Shown here one piece after another: positions 57,339 to 64,000 of a DNA stretch of 64,000 nt (positions within the stretch are counted from its first letter, which is position 1; every line of letters begins with the position of its first letter). The notes beneath the pieces were generated by a model, which saw nothing but the letters and a program-made list of their open reading frames with translations, did no database searches and had not been told where the DNA came from. The stretch comes from Gellertiella hungarica (GTDB lineage: Bacteria > Pseudomonadota > Alphaproteobacteria > Rhizobiales > Rhizobiaceae): the NCBI RefSeq assembly GCF_014197145.1, contig NZ_JACIEZ010000002.1:310001-374000 (forward strand). The letters are read 5' to 3'. A program made the translations under genes and the position numbers.

Positions 57339-57366
57339 AAAATGCACCGGCAGGCCGGTGCATTTT
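57339..57366 (+). terminator. Rho-independent terminator
   Basis: AAAATGCACCGG-cagg-CCGGTGCATTTT, 12-bp stem with A/T tracts on both sides, so it may work on both strands (also for the small minus gene 57470-57613). Confidence 0.9.
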
Positions 57367-57469
57367 CCTCGTGCATGCATGTCAGGTCCGCCGCATGCCG
57401 GCCGTGCCGCAGAGATTGCCGCAAGGTCCCGCAGGATGTGCCCGGGCGATGGGAGCGTTCCGTCTTGGG

Positions 57470-57613
57470 TCAGAACACCTTCATCAGGGCCGAGCGCCCT
57501 TTCCATTCTATGTTCAGCAGCAAGGTCATGGCCAGCAGGGTGAGGCTGGTGATCAGCGCGACGCTCATTCCGAGAACAATCATTGTTCGGCCCCTCTCGA
57601 CGGTCCATTCCAT
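57470..57613 (-). CDS. 47-residue small membrane protein
   Basis: ATG 57613 is preceded by GGAGGTGCAG, an ideal ribosome site. The product has one transmembrane segment (MIVLGMSVALITSLTLLAMT) between a short charged start (MEWTVERGR) and a Lys/Arg end. It stands alone on the minus strand, followed by the bidirectional terminator. Too short for usual gene calls; the ribosome site and clean membrane helix support it. Confidence 0.65.
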   Translation of the reverse strand: MEWTVERGRTMIVLGMSVALITSLTLLAMTLLLNIEWKGRSALMKVF

Positions 57614-58075
57614 CTGCACCTCCAGAAGTAGTCCTTCATCCTTGCGTGAGCCTTGTCTTGGTTAAGTCTCGCTGAAGAACCTGCTGGCGGAGGTGAACGG
57701 AATGGTCGAGAAATAAGGATGCATGCCGCCAGGCAATGCAATCGGCGGTATGTTTGCTCCCGCCCGAATCCCGTTTGCCACAGGGGATTTGTTTCATTTG
57801 AGCCGCATTGACAGGACCATTAACCTTCAGGCAAGGAATTAACCATAAACATTTAAGCAGACGGCGGAATGGGATGTTGCGCGAAGCTCCCAGGGCATGA
57901 ATGCCGGCCCGCCGTACCGGTAGCGACCCGGTATTCTTCCTCACAGTTCAGTCCCGGAACCCCGACAGGGGTCATGCCGCCCTTTGCGGCTCTGGCGCGC
58001 CCGTCGGCGGCGAGGTTCCGGATATCCGTTGTTTCGGCATGCCATGTGGCTGCCGGGGTGGTTTTGAGGTCGGTC
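57614..58075. promoter_or_regulatory. Intergenic region before the chemotaxis operon
   Basis: About 460 bp without a convincing gene. It must hold the divergent promoter of the 47-residue gene and the promoter of the chemotaxis operon. A/T-rich part at 57780-57865 (GCATTGACAGGACCATTAAC has a -35-like TTGACA at about 57807). Flagellar-regulated promoters in rhizobia lie in such places, but I see no certain element. Confidence 0.4.
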
Positions 58076-59704
58076 TTGGGGCACGATACGACATCCGATC
58101 AGGCCAGGAGGGCACAGGCGGGCAGCCTGCGCGACCGCTTGCGCTTTGCCGGGCTTGCCGAAGACCAGTGCAACCTCGTCCGGCAGCACCGTGCGCTGCT
58201 CCAGCCTCTGGTGCGCAACGGCCTGCGTGATCTCTTCGAACGCTTCCAGTCCCATGCCGATGCCGCGCAGAATTTTGCCAGCGACCGGCAGCTCGACCGT
58301 CTCCACGATCTCTACGCGTCCCACTGGGATGTGCTGACCGATGCCCGTTTCGACAGCCTCTATGCCGAGCGCGTCAAGGTGCTGTCCGATGCCCAGTCGA
58401 AGATGGGGCTTGATCCGCGCTGGCACATGGCGAGCCACGCCGTCGTGCTCGAACATCTCGTCGTCGGCCTGATGGCGGAGGCCGGCAGCGGCTGGCTTCC
58501 CGCAAGCCGCAGACGTGCCCGGGACATGCGCGACCTCATCGCCGTCGTGACCCGGCTGGCGATGGTCGATGCCGAAATCGCCATGTCGCTGCGCTTCAAC
58601 GCTCTCCGGCGCGACCATCGCGACGATCTTCTTGCCGCGCAGGAAACCGAGCAGCGCGAGGTTTACCGCGTCTTCTCCGACAGCATCGCCGCCCTGCGCG
58701 ACCGCGACCTGACCTCGCGGCTCCCCGACGATATCCCCGATGCCTATGCCAGCCTTGCCGGCGGGCTCAAGGAGGCCATCGAGTCGCTGAGGGAAACCTT
58801 CACGGCCATGGCGCGCCAATCCGGTGAGGCCGGCTTTGGCGTCCGGCGCCTGAACGAGAAGGTCCAGGCGGAGCTTCACGCCACCAGCGACGGAGCGGCC
58901 GAACTGCGCGCGACGGTTTCCGATCTCGCGGGTCTCGTCGACCGCGTCCGTGGAAATGCCGAAGCCACGCGCTCTGCCGAAACCGCGTCTGCGGCGACCC
59001 GCTCGGCCGCAGAGGAAAGCAGCCAGATCGTCGGCCGTGCCATCGAGGCCATGGCGGGCATCGAGAATTCTGCGGAACAGATCGGCCAGATCATCGGCGT
59101 CATCGACGAAATTGCCTTCCAGACGAACCTGCTCGCGCTCAATGCGGGCATCGAGGCGGCACGGGCCGGCGACAGCGGCCGCGGCTTTGCCGTCGTTGCG
59201 CAGGAGGTCCGGGCGCTTGCCCAGCGTTCGGCCGATGCGGCCCGCGAAATCAAGACGCTGGTGACAGGCACCAAGGCGCAGGTGGATTCGGGCGTGCAGA
59301 TGGTGGCCCGCACCCAGGAAGCCATCGCCACCATCGCAATCCAGGTTACGGGGATCAACGGCGCGATCGCAGGTATTGCGGTCGAGACGGCGGAGCAGGC
59401 CCGCGGGCTCGAGGATCTCAGCCGGTCCATCGGGGGCATCGGGGAGCGGCTTGGCCATCAGGCGGCCGCCGCGCAGGCCTCCGGCAGCGAGGCCGACCAC
59501 CTTCACAACGTCATTCTGGAACTTGGCGAAACCATCCGCACCTTCCGCATCGAGCGGCAGGAGGCGGAGCGGCGCGCAGGTCTCCATTACGAACCCAGAC
59601 GCGCCCCGTCCCTGCCGGCAGCGCCGGTGGCGGATGCGCACTGGGCACCGGCTGTCGAGGACGACCATGAATTTCCCGCCTATCTCTCGGCCCTTGGCCG
59701 ATAG
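58076..59704 (+). CDS. icpA: Globin-coupled methyl-accepting chemotaxis protein (IcpA/McpY type)
   Basis: 542 residues if started at TTG 58076, the only candidate with GAGG at good distance; GTG codons at 58046 and 58058 are alternatives. Residues 15-180 look like a protoglobin sensor domain ([40 protein letters not shown] with candidate heme His). A HAMP-like linker precedes the signalling domain whose hairpin tip is [20 protein letters not shown] and [20 protein letters not shown]. No transmembrane segment: a soluble receptor. It leads the chemotaxis operon as in S. meliloti. Confidence 0.9.
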   Translation: MGHDTTSDQARRAQAGSLRDRLRFAGLAEDQCNLVRQHRALLQPLVRNGLRDLFERFQSHADAAQNFASDRQLDRLHDLYASHWDVLTDARFDSLYAERVKVLSDAQSKMGLDPRWHMASHAVVLEHLVVGLMAEAGSGWLPASRRRARDMRDLIAVVTRLAMVDAEIAMSLRFNALRRDHRDDLLAAQETEQREVYRVFSDSIAALRDRDLTSRLPDDIPDAYASLAGGLKEAIESLRETFTAMARQSGEAGFGVRRLNEKVQAELHATSDGAAELRATVSDLAGLVDRVRGNAEATRSAETASAATRSAAEESSQIVGRAIEAMAGIENSAEQIGQIIGVIDEIAFQTNLLALNAGIEAARAGDSGRGFAVVAQEVRALAQRSADAAREIKTLVTGTKAQVDSGVQMVARTQEAIATIAIQVTGINGAIAGIAVETAEQARGLEDLSRSIGGIGERLGHQAAAAQASGSEADHLHNVILELGETIRTFRIERQEAERRAGLHYEPRRAPSLPAAPVADAHWAPAVEDDHEFPAYLSALGR

Positions 59705-59779
59705 GAAAGCGGAGCGGAACGACGAACAGGAAGACCCTGGATGCCGGTCACGGCAACGGAACAAGGCAAGGATTGAACA

Positions 59780-60070
59780 ATGGCCTCGAGTGGCAGTGCA
59801 CATACCCTCAAACTCAGTCCGGTTCTCGATCTGAACGAGGCCGTCGGGCTCCACGGCCAGCTTCTGGCCATGCGCGGCCGCGACCTCGTTATCGATGCCT
59901 CCGCTGTCCAGCGATGCGGAACGCAGTGCGTGCAGGTGCTGATCTCGGCCGCCCGCACCTGGGAAGAAGACCACAAGAGCTACCGCATCACCGGTGTTTC
60001 CGATGCTTTCGGCAAGACGATGCAGCTGATCGGCGTCGACATCGACCATTTGCTTGTCAAGGAGAATTAA
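59780..60070 (+). CDS. STAS-domain chemotaxis protein (CheS-like)
   Basis: 96 residues, STAS fold: LKLSPVLDLNEAVGLHGQLL, RGRDLVIDASAVQRCGTQCV, SYRITGVSDAFGKTMQLIG. In S. meliloti the equivalent second gene (cheS) binds the CheA P2 region and speeds dephosphorylation of CheY1. The position before cheY1 supports this equivalence; the usual STAS phosphorylatable Ser is replaced by Ala (DASAVQR). Confidence 0.85.
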   Translation: MASSGSAHTLKLSPVLDLNEAVGLHGQLLAMRGRDLVIDASAVQRCGTQCVQVLISAARTWEEDHKSYRITGVSDAFGKTMQLIGVDIDHLLVKEN

Positions 60071-60073
60071 GCA

Positions 60074-60439
60074 ATGAAGAAAAAAGTCCTAACCGTGGAT
60101 GACAGCCGCACCATCCGCAACATGTTGCTCGTGACCCTCAACAATGCGGGTTTCGAGACGATCCAGGCGGAAGACGGCGTCGAAGGCCTCGAGGTTCTCG
60201 AAGAGGCCAATCCCGATGTCATCGTGACCGACATCAACATGCCGCGCCTCGACGGCTTCGGCTTCATCGAGGGCGTTCGCCGCAACGAGAAGTATCGCGC
60301 CATTCCGATCCTGGTTCTGACCACGGAAAGCGATGCGGAGAAGAAGAACCGCGCCCGTCAGGCTGGAGCCACCGGCTGGATCGTGAAGCCCTTCGACCCG
60401 ACCAAACTGATCGATGCCATCGAGCGTGTAACCGCCTAA
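60074..60439 (+). CDS. cheY1: Chemotaxis response regulator CheY1
   Basis: 121 residues, single receiver domain. Acid pocket VDDSRTIRN, phospho-acceptor Asp53 in VIVTDINMPRLDG, Thr in LVLTTESDA and Lys in WIVKPFDPT. In rhizobia CheY1 acts as a phosphate sink for CheY2. Three bases after the STAS gene. Confidence 0.95.
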   Translation: MKKKVLTVDDSRTIRNMLLVTLNNAGFETIQAEDGVEGLEVLEEANPDVIVTDINMPRLDGFGFIEGVRRNEKYRAIPILVLTTESDAEKKNRARQAGATGWIVKPFDPTKLIDAIERVTA

Positions 60440-60453
60440 CGGGATCTTCTCCT

Positions 60454-62745
60454 ATGGATATGAACGAAATCAAAGAGATCTTTTTCCAGGAATGCGAGGA
60501 ACAGCTCGCCGAACTGGAATCCGGTCTTCTGAAGTTGAATGACGGTGATCGTGATCCGGAAACGGTCAATGCCGTTTTTCGCGCCGTTCACTCCATAAAG
60601 GGCGGAGCAGGGGCTTTCGGTCTGGACGATCTGGTTGCCTTTGCCCATGTTTTCGAAACGACGCTGGACTGCGTGCGCTCCAACAAGCTGGAGCCGACGC
60701 AGGATGTGCTGAAGGTGATGCTGAAGTCGGCCGACGTGCTGGCCGACCTGACGAATGCTGCCCGTGACGGCGGCAGCGTCGACGAATCGCGCAGCCGGGC
60801 GCTGGTGAAGGAACTCGAAGCACTCGCAAACGGACAGCCGCTCTCCCACGCTGCTCCCGATGCGCCTGCCGCCGCAGCACCGGCTGCGGCCCCGGCCGCC
60901 GCCGCGCCCGCACCGACCGATCCGAGCGGCTTCCAGCCGATCCCCTTCTCCTTTGACGATTTCCCCGCCTCTGCCGACGAGGAAAAGGATGCCCCGAACT
61001 TCGAGGTCACCTTCAAGCCCCGTTCCGATCTCTACGCCAAGGGCAACGACGCGACGCTGCTTCTGCGCGACCTCTCCCGCCTGGGGGAAATGACCATCTA
61101 TTGCAACACGGACAGCCTGCCGACGCTCGACAAGCTGGACCCGGAAGCCGCCTACTTCCACTGGGTGATCTCCATCGCCACCGACAAGGGTGAGGACGCG
61201 ATCCGCACCATGTTCGAATTCGCCGAATGGGATTGCGACCTGCAGGTCAAGCCGCTGACCGAGGTTGCCGCGGTCAGCGAAGACCAGCCGATGGTGCCGG
61301 TTCCCTTCGACCTGTCGATCCTGGATGATGAACCGGCCGCTCCGGAACCGAAGGCGGAGCCTGCGCCCGCAGCGTCGCCCGCCGCCGAAACCGTTGCTGC
61401 CGCCAAGACTGCGACCGCCGTCATGGAGGCGGTGAACACCGCTGTTGCCGCCAAGGCCGAAAAGAAGGAGGCCGCCGCACCCGCTCCTGCCGCCGCGAAC
61501 GCAGCCGCCCAGGCCGCCGCCAACAGCGCGGCCGGCATGGCCCAGACGATCCGCGTCGATCTCGACCGCGTCGATCGCCTGATCAACCTGGTCGGCGAGC
61601 TTGTCATCAACCAGGCGATGCTCTCGCAGAGCGTCATCGAGAACGACAACAACGGCGCTTCCTCCATCAACATGGGTCTCGAGGAGCTGCAGCAGCTCAC
61701 CCGAGAGATCCAGGACAGCGTGATGGCGATCCGCGCGCAGCCGGTGAAACCGGTCTTCCAGCGCATGTCGCGAATCGTCCGCGAAATCGCCGACATGACG
61801 GGCAAGTCCATCCGGCTCATCACCGAGGGTGAGAACACCGAGGTGGACAAGACGGTCATCGACAAGCTGGCCGAGCCGCTCACCCACATGATCCGCAATG
61901 CCGTGGACCACGGGATCGAAACGCCCGAGAAGCGCGCCGCGATCGGCAAGAATCCGGAAGGGACCGTCCGCCTAACCGCAAAGCACCGTTCGGGGCGCAT
62001 CCTCATCGAACTGGCCGACGACGGCGCGGGCATCAACAGCGAACGCGTGCGCCAGAAGGCCATCGACAACGATCTGATCAATGCCGATGCCAACCTGTCC
62101 GACGAGGAAATCGACAACCTGATCTTCCTGCCGGGCTTCTCGACCGCCGAAAAGCTGTCCGACATCTCCGGCCGTGGCGTGGGCATGGACGTGGTGAAGC
62201 GCTCGATCCAGGCGCTCGGCGGCCGCATCAACATTTCCTCGAAGCCGGGGCAGGGCTCCGTCTTCACGATGAGCCTTCCGCTGACGCTCGCCGTTCTCGA
62301 CGGCATGGTGGTCACCGTGGCCGGCCAGACACTGGTCGTGCCGCTGACGGCCATCGTCGAGACGCTGCAGCCGGAAGCCTCCGCGATCCATTCCTTCGGT
62401 GCCAACCAGCGCCTGATCTCGATCCGCAACTCCTTCTGCCCGCTGGTGGATGTCGGCCGGATCCTGAACTTCCGCGCCACCCAGGCCAACCCCGTCGAGG
62501 GCGTGGCGCTGCTGGTGGAATCGGAAGGCGGCGGCCAGCGCGCCCTGATGGTCGATGCGATCCAGGGCCAGCGCCAGGTGGTCATCAAGAGCCTCGAAGC
62601 CAACTACACCCATGTCCCGGGCATCGCCGCCGCCACCATTCTGGGTGACGGACGCGTGGCGCTCATCCTCGATGTCGATGCGGTGGTCGCCGCATCGCGC
62701 GGTCAGTCCCTGAAACCTGAAATGGCATTCGCATCAGCTGGATAA
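60454..62745 (+). CDS. cheA: Chemotaxis histidine kinase CheA
   Basis: 763 residues. P1 Hpt with phosphorylatable His46 in [13 protein letters not shown]; an Ala/Pro linker; P2 about 180-275; another Ala-rich linker; P3 dimer helices from [21 protein letters not shown]4 kinase with N box [13 protein letters not shown]1 [15 protein letters not shown] and [17 protein letters not shown]5 CheW-like to the end. Phosphorylates CheY1/Y2 and CheB. Confidence 0.97.
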   Translation: MDMNEIKEIFFQECEEQLAELESGLLKLNDGDRDPETVNAVFRAVHSIKGGAGAFGLDDLVAFAHVFETTLDCVRSNKLEPTQDVLKVMLKSADVLADLTNAARDGGSVDESRSRALVKELEALANGQPLSHAAPDAPAAAAPAAAPAAAAPAPTDPSGFQPIPFSFDDFPASADEEKDAPNFEVTFKPRSDLYAKGNDATLLLRDLSRLGEMTIYCNTDSLPTLDKLDPEAAYFHWVISIATDKGEDAIRTMFEFAEWDCDLQVKPLTEVAAVSEDQPMVPVPFDLSILDDEPAAPEPKAEPAPAASPAAETVAAAKTATAVMEAVNTAVAAKAEKKEAAAPAPAAANAAAQAAANSAAGMAQTIRVDLDRVDRLINLVGELVINQAMLSQSVIENDNNGASSINMGLEELQQLTREIQDSVMAIRAQPVKPVFQRMSRIVREIADMTGKSIRLITEGENTEVDKTVIDKLAEPLTHMIRNAVDHGIETPEKRAAIGKNPEGTVRLTAKHRSGRILIELADDGAGINSERVRQKAIDNDLINADANLSDEEIDNLIFLPGFSTAEKLSDISGRGVGMDVVKRSIQALGGRINISSKPGQGSVFTMSLPLTLAVLDGMVVTVAGQTLVVPLTAIVETLQPEASAIHSFGANQRLISIRNSFCPLVDVGRILNFRATQANPVEGVALLVESEGGGQRALMVDAIQGQRQVVIKSLEANYTHVPGIAAATILGDGRVALILDVDAVVAASRGQSLKPEMAFASAG

Positions 62746-62749
62746 AGTC

Positions 62750-63217
62750 ATGTCGTACACAGCAAAGAATCTGCACCAGGGGAGTCGCGAACTGATCGCC
62801 TTCCGCATTGGCGATCAGGAATTCTGCGTGAATATCATGTCGGTCCGGGAAATCCGCGGCTGGACGCCGGCGACGGCGCTGCCCCATTCCCCCTCCTACA
62901 TGATGGGCGTGATCAACCTTCGCGGCGCCGTCCTGCCGATCCTCGACCTGTCGGCCCGGCTCGGAATGAAGCCGGCCGAACCGACGGCGCGGCACGTGAT
63001 CATCGTCGCACAGGTGAAGACCAAGGTCGTCGGCCTGCTGGTGGATGCCGTGTCCGACATCCTGACTGTCACGGACGAGAACATCCAGCCGACGCCGGAA
63101 GTCTCGTCCGAACTGGAACGCCAGTTCGCCCGGGGCATCCTGGCGATCGAGAAGCGGATGATCTGTCTGATCGAACTGGAAGCGCTGTTTGCCGATACCG
63201 AGAGCGAGGCTGCATGA
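62750..63217 (+). CDS. cheW: Chemotaxis coupling protein CheW
   Basis: 155 residues, SH3-like scaffold linking receptors to Che[61 protein letters not shown]. Four bases after cheA; its stop overlaps the cheR start. Confidence 0.97.
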   Translation: MSYTAKNLHQGSRELIAFRIGDQEFCVNIMSVREIRGWTPATALPHSPSYMMGVINLRGAVLPILDLSARLGMKPAEPTARHVIIVAQVKTKVVGLLVDAVSDILTVTDENIQPTPEVSSELERQFARGILAIEKRMICLIELEALFADTESEAA

Positions 63218-64000
63218 GTGCATTGAGCATGAGCGATCTGAGGCAGAACCCCGACGAGGTCATGGCGAGCGGGGAATATCCCCTCACGCGCCGCGATCTC
63301 TCGCAGATCGCGTCCATGATCTATTCCGATGCCGGAATATTCCTCAACGACTCCAAGGCGTCGCTGGTCTATTCACGGCTTTCGAAGCATATCCGCCAGC
63401 TCGGGCTGTCGGGCTTCCGCGAGTATTGCGAGCTCGTGTCCTCACCTCAGGGTGCGGCCGAGCGCAAGGAGATGCTCTCCTTCCTGACGACGAACTTCAC
63501 CCGCTTCTTCCGGGAAAACCACCATTTCGAACACCTGAAGAACGAGGTTCTTCCCGATCTAGTGGCCCGTGCCAAGGCGGGGGGGCGGGTGCGCATCTGG
63601 TCTGCGGCCTGTTCCGACGGGCAGGAGCCCTATTCGATCGCGCTTACCGTGCTCTCGGTCCTGCCGAACGCGGCCGATTACGACTTCAAGATCCTCGCCA
63701 CCGATATCGACCCCAAGATCCTGGCTCTGGCACGCGCCGGCGCCTATGACGAGGCCGCGCTGGAAACCGTTGCGCCCGCCATGCGCAAGCAGTGGTTCTC
63801 CGAGGTGCAGGTGAACGGCCGTCACAAGTGGCAGGTCGACGACAAGCTCAAGCGGCTGATTACCTTCAACGAGCTGAACCTCCTCGGCAACTGGCCCTTC
63901 AAGGGGCCGTTCGACGTCATCTTCTGCCGCAACGTCGTGATCTATTTCGACGAACCGACGCAGATCCGCATCTGGTCGCGCTTCGCCGAGCACCTGCCCG
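63214..64000 (+). CDS. cheR: Chemotaxis protein methyltransferase CheR (3' end outside window)
   Basis: Partial, 262 residues visible from ATG 63214, overlapping the cheW stop. Uses SAM to methylate receptor glutamates. N-terminal helical domain ([20 protein letters not shown]), [20 protein letters not shown], the SAM site [37 protein letters not shown] and [14 protein letters not shown] are all readable. The operon should continue with cheB beyond the window. Confidence 0.95.
   Translation, partial: MSALSMSDLRQNPDEVMASGEYPLTRRDLSQIASMIYSDAGIFLNDSKASLVYSRLSKHIRQLGLSGFREYCELVSSPQGAAERKEMLSFLTTNFTRFFRENHHFEHLKNEVLPDLVARAKAGGRVRIWSAACSDGQEPYSIALTVLSVLPNAADYDFKILATDIDPKILALARAGAYDEAALETVAPAMRKQWFSEVQVNGRHKWQVDDKLKRLITFNELNLLGNWPFKGPFDVIFCRNVVIYFDEPTQIRIWSRFAEHLP

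Noticed and set aside
57941-60049. 702-codon minus-strand frame opposite the chemoreceptor and STAS genes
   Set aside because: The plus strand encodes a clear chemoreceptor; the antisense frame has no ribosome site or recognisable domain.

Overview
The window is a piece of a Rhizobiaceae-type alphaproteobacterial chromosome (Agrobacterium/Rhizobium/Ensifer/Shinella-like) interrupted by a 48.9-kb integrated tailed prophage. The host assignment rests on gene order after position 49181: tRNA-Phe, yacG, maf, infA, an arsC-like phosphatase, a UPF0262 gene, hisD, a DUF2948 gene, murA, tRNA-Thr, recX and then a chemotaxis operon (globin-coupled receptor, STAS protein, cheY1, cheA, cheW, cheR). This is the arrangement I know from rhizobia; the cheW inside the operon resembles Sinorhizobium/Rhizobium more than Agrobacterium. 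Only about 290 bp of chromosome lie left of the prophage.

Prophage borders: an exact 53-bp direct repeat (291-343 and 49176-49228) is the 3' end of tRNA-Phe. The complete tRNA is rebuilt at the right border, and a tyrosine recombinase sits just inside the left border. Repeated CGGTAT sites near both ends are probable integrase arm sites.

Left arm, 2.1-17.9 kb: a minus-strand run of unknown genes with four related Cys-cluster proteins; a plasmid-type Rep_3 initiator with an iteron origin (7251-7660) whose module is duplicated; small unknown genes; a gpZ-like protein; a three-gene cassette led by a cytosine-methyltransferase-like protein that lacks the catalytic Cys; and an AbiE-type toxin-antitoxin pair with a two-site operator. 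The replicon makes this element look like a phage-plasmid that can also integrate.

Morphogenesis, 18.1-37.8 kb, plus strand: lambda-type head genes (terminase pair, gpW-like, portal, protease fused to a scaffold-like tail, gpD-like decoration, E-type capsid), two collagen-like fibres inserted straight after the capsid gene, then connector/tail-terminator, tail tube, G/GT chaperones with a T-run frameshift site, tape measure and tail tip. Two unknown genes between portal and protease are enclosed by terminators, a moron arrangement. Genes 38.1-42.2 kb encode a small coiled-coil membrane protein, a relative of phage T5 A1, a small HTH protein, and a lysis cassette (GH108 endolysin, holin-like protein, Rz/Rz1).

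Right arm, 42.2-49.0 kb: minus-strand small genes including a DEDD exonuclease and HTH proteins, a GcrA/SANT-like regulator, and a C5 methyltransferase divergent from an HNH endonuclease (probable restriction-modification). I could not identify a CI-type repressor, helicase, primase or polymerase. Several short motifs recur far above expectation inside the prophage (GAATCTTGCAG, TCMCGTAGTGA, CACTG-N6-CAGTG, CACTGGGTGACA) and are candidate phage regulatory sites. All functional calls are from reading the sequence without database searches.
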